Shown in pieces: positions 11,216 to 24,285 of a stretch of 64,000 nucleotides of DNA; the stretch's first letter is position 1; each line of letters begins with the position of its first letter. Source of the DNA: Capitulum mitella. Its lineage: Eukaryota > Arthropoda > Thecostraca > Pollicipedomorpha > Pollicipedidae. The DNA lies in the NCBI GenBank assembly GCA_030062745.1, contig CP099842.1:2356001-2420000 (forward strand), in the 5' to 3' direction. The notes under the pieces are model-generated. The model had not been told where the DNA came from and did no database searches. It was given only the letters and a program-made list of their open reading frames with translations. Position numbers and translations under genes: made by a program.

Positions 11216-12738
11216 CGCGAGTCTGCGTCTTCTTGAACAATATCCTGCGTGGGAGCCACTTTACATATCCAAACGAGGCAGTTTCAACAAAGTGTCTCAA
11301 GTGTGCGCTACGAAGCAAGCAAAATCTTCACGAGACTTTTTTTTGCGGCTGGGCGCACTTCTGCAAATCAACGCAGCGCCGCGGTGGTCATCGTTGAGGA
11401 CCCAGTAAATGAGGTTGTACCCCTGCGTTCAGGTGGACTGGATGACGCATGTGGCAACTGGCACTGACGGTGAAAACAATTCCCGATTCCCATTCAGATC
11501 AACATCCAATCTGTATGTCGATCTTCGGTTTCTCGAGATCCAGACCAGTCTCATGCCCACGCCGCTGGTCCGTAAAACACCGCAAAAGTGGCCGAGGAAA
11601 GCGCGTGAATGTGCATAAAACATATTCCAGTGAAAACGAGCACGCGTAATGTAGAGCTACGAAAGGAGAAAGTAGTAAAGAAGAACTATGCAGTCACAGC
11701 CATGCAAAACTAGCTTAAGATCTGATCCCAGCCTTTTTAACCAATCAAGCCACTCAACTAATTCTTCTAATCGAAGCTCATCTGGCCGAATGAAAGCGAT
11801 CACGAATGTTCACGATCATATCCGTCGCCTGACCAGTAGAAATCCACATGAGCTTATTGGGGCGTGGTCGGACCGGACCCCGTGACTTTGCAGCACCAGC
11901 GGTCAGGTCCCGATCGGGCTGATATCGCTGTCCGGCCCGGCCTGGACGGTCACGCGCGATCCACGACAACGTCCGGTCCACGAACGGCCGGCCGGACGTT
12001 CACGCCAGCGGCCACGCCCAGCGCAGACCTGAGGTGCTCCCGTCCCAGTTGGCGGTAGGCGAGCTAGGGGCTTCGCGAAAACTGCGACGGAAATGCAGGC
12101 TGCGTTCCCTGACGTTGATTATCACTTTGCAACCATTAAAACATGCAAAACTGCAGACACCAGTACGGAAGGGGACCTTTCGAAGCCCACATGACGAGCA
12201 CCCGATCGCTTTACTTAACGAATACAACATCGCCATCCCACGTCCACACGTCCTCACGCCGTCTCCTCGTGTGCAGACTCAGAGTAGAGCAACGTGCTTC
12301 GCCGCTGCCGGGACGTGCCGTACAAGCGCACGCGCCAGGGCGCGCCGGCTAAAGAAGGGGCGGCGAAGAATGCCACGGAGTCGGAACAAAAACTGGCGGC
12401 CGTGAACCCGACGTCCGTGATTCAGGGGGCGTTTAACGGGCTGGTACGGGCACGAGGCAGACCGGCAGCGCGCCGCAGAGCGGCTGGTGTTCTCAGCATT
12501 TGGTGGCATGTCATGAGTCGTTGTTTGCGAAGAAGGGACAATGTCGGATACCGCAGAACTTTATGAAGAGTTTCCAGCTACTTTTTATTACTCTGAGACT
12601 CCACCAAGCTCTCCTTTTCGGCCTGGGATGATGGGACTTATCAGCATATCAAGCCTATGACAGGCTGGCCACCGATAAAATGCTCACGCTAGAACAGCCA
12701 AACCCACTCTAAACGAATGCCGTCATGAAAACAAAGAC

Positions 12739-12754
12739 AGAGAGAGAGAGAGAG
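12739..12754. repeat. (AG)8 microsatellite
   Basis: Eight AG units in an otherwise unremarkable stretch. Confidence 0.9.
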
Positions 12755-12937
12755 GCGCCCTAATTGGCTGGCCGGGTGCGCTGTACACCATTGCACATCG
12801 CCATCTTATGGGAGATCTCAACAGACAGAAATTGGGACTGAGGCACCGGTGCGGTCCTCTGGCGGATTGTGTAGAAAACAGGCTCGTGCTTGATTCACCT
12901 CCAAGCGAATCACTTTTCCGCCTGATTAACTGACACA

Positions 12938-13056
12938 GAAATCGGTTCTGATTCTGATTCACAGCAGTTCTTCAAAAAGTGAAGTGACTTAAAGATGGCT
13001 ACGGCTCAATGATGAAAAGTCAGCGATTCGGTTCTGATTCTAATTCACTGCTGTCT
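12938..13056. repeat. Spaced direct repeat TCGGTTCTGATTCT
   Basis: TCGGTTCTGATTCTGATTCA followed by CAGCAGT (from about 12942) and a close copy (TCGGTTCTGATTCTAATTCA, from about 13028) lie about 86 bp apart, both in AT-rich DNA with nearby GTCAGCGA/AAAGTGA motifs. Confidence 0.6.
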
Positions 13057-13835
13057 TTAGTTGCAGCGATTTTGGTCCGCACAAGCCTGGTACGATGACC
13101 CTCGGCCGGTCGGTCGGTAGAGCTCCCGTCACTTGCCAATCCGCTTGCTATCGCTCCCTGCTGGCTCGAGCTCTGGATGCAGGCGAGTCGTTAAACGGGC
13201 GAGACGACCGTGCCGTTGGTAAATGCGCCTTCTGTGCTCTCCTGCTGTGGCACACGAGAAGCCTCTCTCTGCCGACGAAGAGGGAAGAGAGAGGAAGTTA
13301 GGAGGTCCAGGGGCCGTGAAATATCTGCTGCATCTGCGACAGGACAGATAAAAGCCCGACTGTTCTTTACGTCTCTGTTCTATCTGCTGCCACCTGGCCT
13401 CGAGGGTGTCCCTTTGTCGCAGTTATTAATGAGAAACAAAAGCGATAACTAGCCCACAAAGACTGCGATCACGTCGATATAAAGTATACGATTACGACAA
13501 ATTTGAAATAAAGTTAGCCGACGTATGCTGTCAGCATTCTACGGATGCCACGTGAGGGATGCCGTTCCGCGTTGGCACTTTTTCGTTTGTCGCGGTTTCC
13601 GCCCGGGACATATTTTCCTCAACTGCATTTAAAAACAACAACGGATACCAAAACAGAAATTAAGAATATAATACGGAAACGCGCATACGAAACTGAGTGC
13701 CACCGAGACTATCGCTCTCGATGTCTCTCAGTCCCACTGCGTTCGGTGCTCTCTGTCCCGTTTGGTGTAAAGCTCACCGAACAGGATGGTGCCGGTCCTG
13801 CCTACTTTTCGCGTACACCGGGCCTACGCTGCACG

Positions 13836-13999
13836 GGTACCGACCACCGGGCGGCCCACCCCAGGTCCACCTTCCAGGTACCGACCACCGCGCGGACCGC
13901 CGCAGGTCCACCTTCCAGGTACCGACCACTGGGCGACCTACCGCAGGTCCACCTTCCAGGAACCGACCACCGGGAGGCCCGCCGCAGGACCATCTTCCA
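13836..13999. repeat. Minisatellite, 41-bp unit, four copies
   Basis: The unit starts GGTACCGACCACCGGGCGGC and ends AGGTCCACCTTCCA. Four copies lie in tandem, then decayed pieces (TACGGACCAGC, TACGGTCCAG) continue to about 14085. The unit is not a multiple of three, so the same repeat is read in three overlapping frames. Confidence 0.92.
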
Positions 14000-16900
14000 G
14001 GCCGCTTAGATACGGACCAGCGAGTGCTCCACTACCGTCCCATCGTTCAGGTACGGACCAGCAGGCGCCCCACTACGGTCCAGGCTGTCACCAGGCCGAT
14101 CCGGTCGGCAGACGTTCCCACGTGGTGTCGGCCGTGGCGCCGGGTTCAATGACCGGACCGACTGACAGACGGACAGATAAGGCGCCTGCCGGGCCGCCTT
14201 GCACTTGCAAGGCGGCCGCCAGCGTGCCTGTCGCCGCTAACTGGGTCAGGCCCCACCGGCTATCAGGGGCTGGCCGGACAGCCGCGGTCGGCACGGCCTG
14301 GCGCCGCCGTACAGCTGAGTCGTGCGACGTCGACTTCTTAGATTGTTTTACTGAAATGCCGAGAGATATCTGTCCACATCAGGGATTCAGAAATGTTAAG
14401 AACTCAGGGTTATCAGATATCGTGCCAGCAAAGTGTTAGAAAGACGTCTGTTAGGGGGATACAAAATCCAACATTTCATCGCCGGAATTCCAAGTCATTT
14501 ACATTTATATATATATTTGCACGATACGAAGTTTAACGTCGGTCTGACATACCGAAAACAAACGTGCTTAGTGTTAATATACAAAACTAAGGTGTATTAA
14601 ATTATGTTAACGTAACTGTTACAGCTGCTTACAACACAACGTCAGGTTATGTTGAGACGTGTTGTAATAAATCATTGCGACTGTTTCTGACTTGGACTTA
14701 GGAAGTCTCCACTCCTTTTCACTGAATGATCTAAATTTGAATGGCCGGTTGAGGGACTGACTCTGTAGCTCCTGTAAAGATCTGCCAATGTTGTGTATCA
14801 GTCACTTCCATCAGGACATTAAGGTTTTCATACACGCAAAACGCACTGCACAACACCCAAAATCCCATGATCCTGTGCACGTACGACGGTTGACATGGCA
14901 ACAGTGAAATAGTCACAAACAACCACACTGTATGAGCCAGCAGTTCTTCGCTTCATCCAGAAGCGTATCGTCACCAGTTGAACGTCTCGCCGACGGCGGA
15001 AATTTGATGGTAACTGCGCTTTACTTATCTACGGCTGGCAGCTGTGCTATACTATCCATGCACTGGCGACATCTGCAAACCCTAATCGGATGAACAAATC
15101 GTGAAATGACAGAGATTGGACACGGAGCGACAAAGTTAAATTCCTTACTCAATCTGAGAAAAGTTAAAAATGTTTTTGACTAAAGACATTTAAGTAAAAC
15201 GGGACCACATTGAATTTATTTCGCACTTGAAGTGCTTCCGTGACTGTTGGCTTTGGCACATCCAGAATGAACGTAATCTGCTTTCCCAACACGCAAGCGA
15301 TGTCTTAGCTTGACACGAGGATGAATGTATCATGTGGAACGTCTTGCAACACGGACCTTAACTTACTCTCTCTCCGCGGTGGTGTGTGGCTGAAACGCCG
15401 AAGCCGGTCGGTGCGGCGCTGACCACGCCCCGTGGCATGCCCGTGACATTTCCTCAACCTGATCTTGCACCGTGATCTGCTCGTGAGAACTCCACGACTC
15501 AATCCGCCATCGTGATCCGACCGTGACATTTCCGTGACCTCATCTCCCGCGGGACAGATAATGGCTCGTCGGTGGCCCCGACCAGACGAGTTTTTACGCC
15601 GGCCGGTCGGCGGTTCTGTCATTTTTCTATAGCCGGATAATTTGGCGTCTGTGCGCCGTTTCTGAAGCTGCAGCCTTGATCCTTCAGGCTGGCGGCGCCC
15701 TGTGCGGGGGTAATCACCACGTGACCTGTCCTGGGCCCCGTAATTAGGTGACCTTAGAGCCGACACCGGCCAGATCAACCCTTTTGTTACGCCCCCAATA
15801 ATGGTCCCGTTGGACCAGATTTGGAGTTGGAGAACTGGCGTATCAATGTTGTTGACGCAGGAACGTGTAACGGGCGTTAAGCTGACAAGATGATAAAGCA
15901 ATACAAGCTGAGATACACAGAGCGACAAGTGTCTCGACTAAATGTCGCACGCGCACTCTGTGTATTAGAAAATACATGTTTTAGAAAGTTCTTTGTGGCC
16001 TTGTCGCAGCTCATGATACATCACATGATTACGAGTCGTTCTTTGTCATTGCTGGTTGTCCACACCGACCAGAAGAATGAGATTCTTCTGACAATTCATA
16101 CCATTGGTGAAATCTAGACTTCTGCATGCTTTCTTAATTGACTGCAGGTCACGTGTATTTTTTTACTTTTGCTTAACCGACCCGGAATCTTGGTACGCAG
16201 AACTATGTTTAACACCATTTAGTGGTTATGCTAAAGTTGCGATCGCTTTATTATTAAAAACATTTGTATGCAAATTTTAATCACCGTGGAGAAGTCGAAT
16301 CGTGAATGACGCGATGCAAATCGCGATACAGTCATGTAACAGGAGCTGAAAATCGTATGCGTTTTTATTTGCTGAATAACAAAAATGCCGTAGACATCTA
16401 AAAAATGGGATATTCCATTTAGCCGACAGTTCTGAGTTCCTTTTCCCAAGCCTCTTCCCAAACCCGTTGATGAAATTCATTTATTGATCGAGCTGCGGAG
16501 CGGGGAGAACGAAGACCTTCATTCAACAGCTGTGTCTAGAACACTAGTTGCTGACAATGTCGGAAATATTGTTAAGATAATGCGAGAAATATTGTTTCTT
16601 TTTAAGAAGGAGAAAAACTGCAATGGGTGTAAAATAAATCTGCTTTGCTTTTGTAGCAGCGTCAAAAAGCTATAAGTATAGCTAAAAACAGGACGCAACC
16701 TCGGATCCTTAACCCTTATCAAAGATTTCAAGCCTAGGTTCACAGCAAAAAAGTCAGAAAATATTGCGAGTACAAGAAGTTTCCATCTTGATCATTATCC
16801 TGCAGTAATTAATTATTCTGATTCCCCGTGTAAAACTGCGGCACAAATCCTTAAAAACTGACGTAATCAGCGCAGAATATGATTTGTGTCGGTAAGGACC

Positions 16901-17974
16901 GAACATCGAGAGACTGCGCGTGCTCAAGATATCGTTGCGCGGTATGTGCCGGGCGCGGACCGACACTCGCTGCTCGCGCTCCTCGCCAGCCTGCGCCAGC
17001 GATTGACGGGGGCACTGTCCTTGGTCGTGGCAGGGCATATATTGCCGCCGCCGCCGCCGCCGCTGTCGAAACAGTGTGTTGACTCTGCCGGCACAAAGGC
17101 GCGGTGCACGGCGTATTCCTGCCAGCTAAAAACGCCGCGCCGTGGCGCCGCGTGCGTGGAGACGCAGAAAAAGGCCGCTGCCCCGCTGCACGGGTAACGC
17201 CGCGGGCACCGCACGATCCAGGCCGAGTTTTTTCCGAGCACGCTTCTTAAAAAGCGGCAGTGGTGGAAAAATGCCAAACGCAGATATCATGCCTCCAATC
17301 ATGGTTAAGGCAGGCTGCAATTACCGTCTCAAAACCTTCGTCAGCTCCACTTTCGCTGTTTGAGAGCTTATTTTCACGGCTGAAAACGACGACGACACAT
17401 CTCGCCAATTGGGATAATGTCGGTACAGGCTAAACAGAGCTTTCATGGGCAAGTGCCCCGGCACGGACACGCTCACTATTTGTTTAGGCAATCTTCGCCA
17501 TTACGCTGTCCGATCCCCGCATTAAAGAATAAATAATTGTCACAAAACACCGTTCGCGCGTCGCGCGCCCCTGTGTTTGCTAATGACTCCTCACCGAGAT
17601 GAAAGAACTGAGGACGCGGCGAGGGCCGCCAGCACCGTCGGATGCAGGCGACCACGCGAAATGATGACGCCGCTCTGGGACTTCAACGGCCTGGCTGGAC
17701 AGGAAATGCAAATTGCCGTTCATTTTCGGGGCGTTGGTCTTCAAGGCCAGCGGAGGAACTCATGGCGAACAGGAAGCACAAATCCCAGCGGCTTCCTGTC
17801 GATACGACTGCGCTGATGCGCTGCATGGATGCTGCAAGTGCCCGGAAGGCAGCGGTTTCCGCGTGTGATCTCGTCCTCCATAAATCACGAGCGTCCGCGG
17901 ACAGGCCGGGTGAACACCAGCCACGGGACGTCCGGTTGGGCGGATTGGAGGGAAGCTGTTCCTAACGTCTAGAG
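14000..17974. other. No gene recognised; largely AT-rich
   Basis: About 14340-16880 is AT-rich. CCGTGACATTTCC occurs twice near 15.44 and 15.52 kb within a degenerate CGTGATC-rich stretch. A CpG-dense block with a GCC run (about 17040-17062) spans about 16920-17230. Confidence 0.5.
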
Positions 17975-18420
17975 GGGAAAACGTTCGTCCCCGACGAGCT
18001 GAGTTGGAGAAGACACAGTCCGCAGTCGACCGGAGTGGAAAAAGCCTGTCCCCGAACGCACAGAATGCATGTGACTCGTCCCCAGTAGTCCAGGTAAAGG
18101 AGATCTTCCTCCAGTCATCCGGAGGAGCAGTCGTGCAGGCAAGAAAGCGTCCTCCCCAGTCGTGCAGCGGAAGGAGACCCGCCCCCTGTCATGCAGGGGA
18201 GCAGACCTCATCCCCAGCTGTTCAGGCGGACGGGATCTTGTCCTCAGTGGTCCGGAGATGAAGAAGACTAGTCCTCAGCGGTCCGGGGGCGGATACCTAG
18301 TCCTCAATGGTCCGGGGGTGGAAAAGACCTTGTCCTCAGCGGTGCGGGGGCGGAGACCTCGTCCCCAGCGGTCCGGGGGCGGAAAGGCCTTATCCTCAGC
18401 GGTCTTCAGGGGCGGAGACC
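17975..18420. repeat. Degenerate minisatellite, about 31-bp unit
   Basis: The best copies (about 18228-18420) read like TCCTCAGCGGTCCGGGGGCG followed by GAAAAGACCTTG, about six in a row. Upstream copies back to about 17975 are more diverged (TCCCCAGTAGTCCAGG, CCTCCAGTCATCCGGAGG). A CpG-dense block follows directly. Confidence 0.85.
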
Positions 18421-19184
18421 GGCGGCCTCGGCGGGGGGCGCGCCGGCCGACGCCGGCAGCATTCCGATCAGCCGCTGCAGCGGCGTCGGCCGGCGCCGTG
18501 GGCGTCCCGACCGGCGCCGGCGCCGGGTCGTGAGATCACGCCGGCCGCCGCCCTGCCGAGTCACGGCCGGCCGGCTGCGGCCCGCCCGGCGGAGCTGGCC
18601 CTGCGCGGCCCGGCGGACGCGGGCGGCCGATTGGAGAAGGCGCCGCGCCGGCCAGGGCTGCGTCCGGCGCGGTGCACGGTGCACGCCGGCCGCAGGGAAA
18701 GAGGCGTCGCGAGCCGCTGGGCTGCTGTCCGCAGCTGGACGCCGTCTCGTCGCTGAGAAGGGCCAGGCTGACCGGTGCCTTATACTGAGAGCGCGCGAAC
18801 AGAACTTGAGAACGAACTTCTCCGACATCTGCTCGGGGAGAGTTTAGTAGCCGGGGTCAAACCGTTGCCCTCGCCTGTCTCCCACAGCCACAGAGCTGTG
18901 CTCGTGACTTGCACCTTCCAGGGAAGGCCAAGTGAGATTCTTGAGTGGGCTGGGTCCCGCCCCGGCTGTATGGAGAGAGGGGGAGGGCGGTCCTAGCCTA
19001 TCACTCGTGACCGCTCGGCGCCCTGCAGCCCGGGAAAGCCGGAAGTCTGCACCTGCTGCAAGAATTTCATTCAAACTGCAGGCTTTTGCAATCTCTGGCG
19101 CGCAGCAGGCGTGGGAGGGGCTGGCCGCCGATGGTGCTGCTGGTGTAGGTACAACGACGAGAAGGGCCGCCTGGACGCATTGAA

Positions 19185-19255
19185 AGGGTGGGAGAAACTG
19201 GAAGAGAGGAACGGAAGGAGAACAAAAAAGAAAAAGAGATCGAAAGTGTGTGAAA
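19185..19255 (+). repeat. Polypurine tract, about 70 bp
   Basis: GGAAGAGAGGAACGGAAGG and AAAAAAGAAAAAGAGA-type sequence, purine-rich on the plus strand. Confidence 0.7.
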
Positions 19256-20399
19256 GTGATGTGAAGGTTGCAGTATAGAAATGAAAGCATCGCTCAAAGT
19301 TAAGACGCAATTATTAATGTAGTGTCAAAGTATGAACTTCGTTTGTGCGGGCCAGCGCTGATAGCGTGACAAGAGGCATGGAGCTACCAAACTGGAGAGC
19401 GTTGTCCTTTTGCCTAAAGGACATTAAGCACTCAAAGGACATTCACACATCCCTCAGAACGATCGCTGCCAAAGCCTGCAAACACATTGAGTTGCAGAGC
19501 GCGCAGTGCAGTAGGCCCGAAAAGGGAAGCGTTGGTGTGAATGATGAATTGAGGCCAACGTGGCGTATTTTGTTTATGACCACTGACCAAGCCTATGGTC
19601 TTTTACATATGTTATCAAAGGTAGAAATCTTATTTCATATGTATACCTCTGCTACTCACTGTTACTTGGCCCTTACTGGTGCATAGATGTTTCGAAGGTG
19701 CATATCAGAGTACAAAAGAGCAGGGAGTACTATTGTGTTCATAACGCCCATTTTGACTAAGATGTGTCTCTCCATCATTGTTTTGTCTTTGAACACTAAA
19801 CCTTGACGCAAAATAAACGCTATCATGGTATTCATTTTCGGAACAGGGAGATGTAAGTGTCTGATGAGCAGAACAAAACATTTTTGTGATGTAAATTAAG
19901 CATTAGAAAGATATTATGGCTGTCGGTGATAACTCCTGTGAGTTTCTTCTATTCAGCTGTATTTGCTATACTTGAGTAGAGAGACCACTAAAAAAGTTTA
20001 GTCCTGGTAAGCAAAATCATGATTTCACTGTCAAGCCTCCACTGATTTAAAACCGTGAGTCTGAATTTGTTTTTCATCGAAAAAGTGCAAAATACCTGTG
20101 TTACACAGATGACCTCGTGGCAGTGCCTTTAGAGACCTGAATCTTTGATAATCAGCTTCATCAGCTTGCAAATTTGGAATGAGAAGCACCAAGCTGATGG
20201 TACGTACTCCTGATTAACGCCATCCATTTCGTCAATGAGAAGGCTAATCGTTACGCATAACTTACATCAGCGGTAGGTTGTCTGCATTCGGTGCTCTTAT
20301 CTCTATTGGGAAAAAAAACACCCAAAACGCGCTCCACACGGTGTTAATGATCCATAATGCCAGGTTTGCCTTTCCCTTGCCTTCTCTTGCGTAAAGGAA

Positions 20400-20433
20400 G
20401 CCTTAAACCATTGCCACCGGCAAGGTTTAAGGC
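20400..20433. repeat. Strong hairpin, 15-bp arms with one bulge
   Basis: GCCTTAAACC-A-TTGCC pairs with GGCAAGGTTTAAGGC around a 3-base loop. Nearby sequence is AT-rich. A transposon tip or a small structured RNA are both possible; I see no support for either. Confidence 0.8.
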
Positions 20434-23400
20434 TCGATCATAAACACTCCGGTGCAACATTCAGCGTGGCTTACACGGACTGCGTGCGCAACCTTGCAGA
20501 GGTTTTCGTACCGCGATGCCGTGTCAGAAGTAACTCGGGTAAGCAGCCTCCGACGCTACACGAACATGCCACGGCACACATACGGTGCACCCGGTTATCG
20601 GTGATATGGTGCCCGCGCAGCCCGCGCTCAGGAATCCGCGACTTCGTGCGTTTTTGCGCGCCGACCCTGAAGCCCGGAGCGCTGATTTGTCCGACGGTAA
20701 TGAGGCACAAGTCGAGTAATAGCCACGCATAATTAAGGAAGGCCACTGCATTAATTGGAGCAGGGCGATACGCAAGGAAGCAAGGTATGTGAAATCTTCT
20801 GAAAAGACTTCGCGTCTGGGTATAATGAACAGGTGAGGACGAAGTGGAGCAGCTTTACGGCGAATCCTGACAGCGATACTGCGCCCCACGCTACCAGATA
20901 ACCCTGCACTGCCAAATAATCGTACAGCGAGCCGGCACGTTAACCTAGATCTGAAATTAGGCGTGAAACAGAACGCGGGACAGACGATCTGTTGAACATG
21001 TGGGGCAGGCGGCCATACATACCCACCTCAAATTACCCAGAAAAGGGGTCTCCTTCCAGGAGTTCTGTGGTCTGAAACTTCATTATGGTGCAATGAACCC
21101 TAAAAAAAAAATGAAATGGTAGGCCGAGAACCGGTACATCTTAATAAACGGCTCAGTATAAACAAAGAAGCAACAAAACCCAGAGGAAGACAATTGCGCT
21201 CGTAGGACCCTAACGTGCTGGCTGTTCTAGTCAAGCCCGTCTCGCTGAAAGGATGCGGAAATGAAACACGGGAAGAATGCCGATCGAACTAGCCTGCAGC
21301 GACCGCCGTTCAGCAGCTGACTACCACTTTGGCGTGGTTTGTTTCGATGATCGACGAGCGGAGGGGCCCTCCGCCTTGACCCGCGACAGGGGCGGCCTCC
21401 GGAGCGGGACATACCGAGCCGCCGTGATCCCGCCGCGCTCGTCCGGATCACATTCCAGAGCGTCGCCAGGCGTCGGCAAACAAAGGATCACGCGCCGCGC
21501 TCCGCCAATTACAGCCGGCCAGAGCCCGCCAGCTCGCCGCCGCGCCCTGGGAAGTCGCCGTCATTATCGATCAAAATTGCTTCGCCGCGGATGCGCGGCC
21601 AATCAGGGGTAAACACACGGGCCCGACTGGTCGCGGCGATCGTAGGTAAGCCACACGGCCGGTTATGCGCCCGGGAGGAGCGCGTCATCAATCACGCATT
21701 CCTGAGGAGCCATGACGTCTGATTACGACCTTTACGTGGGCGATTGCGTGTGAAAGCTTTAATCGGAAGTGTTTAGCGCGCTTGTGAAGGCTGCAGGCGA
21801 GGGATTTGGGAAGGGTGAAGGAAATGGGTCCTGAGCCGGAATGTCGTGAAAACAAACATCTTGAAACGCCGGAGACTAAGAAGGCGTATAAGGACGCAAC
21901 AGTAAAGTAAACTGCGATGCCCAGTAGTAAAGAGCCAACGATGTTGCGGATCCATTGCTAAATACACTGTTCGGTTTGTCCAGCCTCCGGTCCGAAAGCG
22001 CGAAAATATTCCTCTAGCACAATGCACATTGCGCCCATTGGTCCACCTACAGCATGGAGTCAAAATATGGCGCTAGGAGTGAATGTCCCTCAAATGAGCA
22101 ACGCGCTAGCCGCAAGGTTTCACAAAAAAATAATTCCGCCGTTTGGGACAAGAGGTATTTCTTGCCTCGGTTAATCCCCGGACATGGTTTGCATTCCTAC
22201 CTAAAAAACGAAATCTGCTGAGTAAAGTATCACTTTCTGGTTTTGAGCATTCTTCCGGACATTGTCGGGATTCCAACTTTAATACAGCAGCTCTCCTACT
22301 CCTTTTGTTTCAGAAACAATAAATACGCTTCCGAAGACCAGAACAAGTAAGTAATCGAATATTCCACAGGCCCGATTAGCATACAAAAGGAAATGATCCA
22401 ATCTTCTCCGGTTTCTTCCATTGTCAGAATCCGGTGAGCACGGTTCCGAGGGGATTACCTACTCTTATCTCCCCATCGCACCCCTATAAATACTTCCCAC
22501 ATTCTCAGTCAGAGACGATTAACTCCGGCCAGGGGACCAAAGTCCGTCTCGTATCTCCGACGTGTCTATCGTATATCTCGGCCAGGTGCATTCCTCTCAT
22601 TCTGCTGGAAATGGAGCGCGTGCGGACACCAGACGAAGCCCTCCAGTGCTGGGTGTCGCCCCCAGGGGGTCGTCCCGAGACGGACGAAACTGATTATCCC
22701 CTGCACAGGTGGCAAACTCACCCAGTTTAACGTCGACTCAGTAAAAGCTCTTTGGAGATGTGCCGTGCAGTGTTTCATTCAGGCTGAGTGCGCCCTTGCC
22801 AGCCGGTTATCTCCTTAGCATCGATCCACAGACACAAAAAGATGAACAGCTTTAACAGTAGAAATACGACACTCTACACCACAATGGAGACACGGACTTA
22901 CTCTATGCGGTTATATCGTTACGTTTTTCAGTAAAATATTTAACATCCGCCCACTAACCTGTAATCCTTGGCAGGAATCCCGTTTGGTATTTGGATAATA
23001 ATGCAATCGACGTTTCTGAGCTGCCTTTTTTCGCTTCACTTCATAACTTTTTCACTTCACATGACTCACGATCCTTCACGTCATTGTTTTGCTACGTCAG
23101 AGGGAGGGACTTGGAAAACTAAGCAACATGCCATTTCCTGTACCACGCAAAATAGTGTGTTTTGGTAAAATCTTTGCTTTTATCTGCTAACATATCTGCT
23201 AAGATTGCAATCCTGATTTGCTCAACTGGAATCTCCTTAGAGTATCGCTGAGTAGCTGAAAAGGAGTCCTATCAGTAGATGGCGATCTAATTTCTTTCTG
23301 CACGTGCTGCTTCCAACGCACATGTGATATCTTTACATGCTCGTTAGTTCTTGAAAACGCTATACTATCTAGCATAGGACATCTTTAAGTCTACTGATGT

Positions 23401-23949
23401 GAAATGATCATGATCATAACAAAACTTTCCTGTATTAAATCATGAATTGAGAATGAAGAGAAAATGTAAACGTAATGGAGACGAAAAGGCGTACATTATT
23501 CAACTGCAAACTTTCGGCGTTCTGAAACATATCGAGATGGAAAACAAAAACACTAGAGGTGAAGGTAACAGGGAAGAGTTCGACGCTGTCGAGAGCACGA
23601 CCATTTATGTATCTTTATAGTTCTTCGGTGTCTATGTATTGACACCCGAATTCAATTTGGTACTGAACTAGTGTGCTGAGAATCGAACACTACATCTGAT
23701 TCTTGAAGGTGTTTAATCACTGGGAGGCAGGGGCTCTGGGACTCTTCCATAGCTGGGGCGGGGAACAGAGAGCCATTTTGGGTCAGTTCTTTTCAGTCAA
23801 CGTCAATAAGGTCAATGTTAAATTTCAAAAAAAGCTGGGAAGCAGCGGCCCCCGCCCTCCCCCCACTTCCAGCACCCTTACAGAGAAGAGAATTGTTACG
23901 TGCTGTACAAAGGACTTGGATACAACATGTCGCCTAACTTATCGTTCCC

Positions 23950-24285
23950 AGTCCTTGCCTATCTCAGTACACCTATGCTTGTTCCAGTGCCCTTTTTTGT
24001 CTGTCCTCAAATCCCCAACTGGCTCCTGTCCCAGCGATGCATTTACACCATTCACAGATCCGGATCCGTACCTGGCTCAGTGTGACTACACTAGCCCCAG
24101 GTTATGGTGCGTATCCTGGTGAGTTTTACCCATCATTCCCAGACGTCGACTGGCATCTGCCCCAGTGTGACTGTCCGGCCCAGGTAACGGCTACCTGCCT
24201 CAGTGAGTTTTGCCAGCCGTTCCCAGACGCCGATCGGTCCCGCCCCAGCGCGGCGCAGTTTACCCGGTCCATACTTGGCGTGACG
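23950..24285. repeat. Degenerate minisatellite, about 84-bp unit, three or four copies
   Basis: CAGTGTGACT recurs at 24078 and 24163, and TGAGTTTT with TTCCCAGACG recurs at 24120 and 24204, giving a spacing of 84-85 bp. Divergence is high. Confidence 0.7.

Larger units (their letters stand above)
8331..13835. other. No gene recognised; alternating CpG-dense and AT-rich blocks
   Basis: CpG-dense blocks lie at about 8720-9180, 9870-10480, 10770-11240 and 11870-12060, with AT-richer DNA between. TGACGTCA octamers occur at 9082-9089 and 10183-10190. Long frames in the CpG blocks are open on both strands and lack domains. Confidence 0.5.
18421..23949. other. No gene recognised
   Basis: A CpG-dense block (about 18420-18760) is followed by mostly AT-rich DNA, with milder GC-rich parts near 20.5-20.7 and 21.35-21.6 kb. 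No domain is seen in any open frame. Confidence 0.5.

Noticed and set aside
10820-11236. Gly-Val-Ser-rich repeat protein
   Set aside because: It is a short tandem repeat in GC-rich DNA with open antisense frames.
13786-14439. Overlapping plus-strand frames of 151-217 codons with RYRPPGGPPQ-like repeats
   Set aside because: They are the same 41-bp minisatellite read in three frames.
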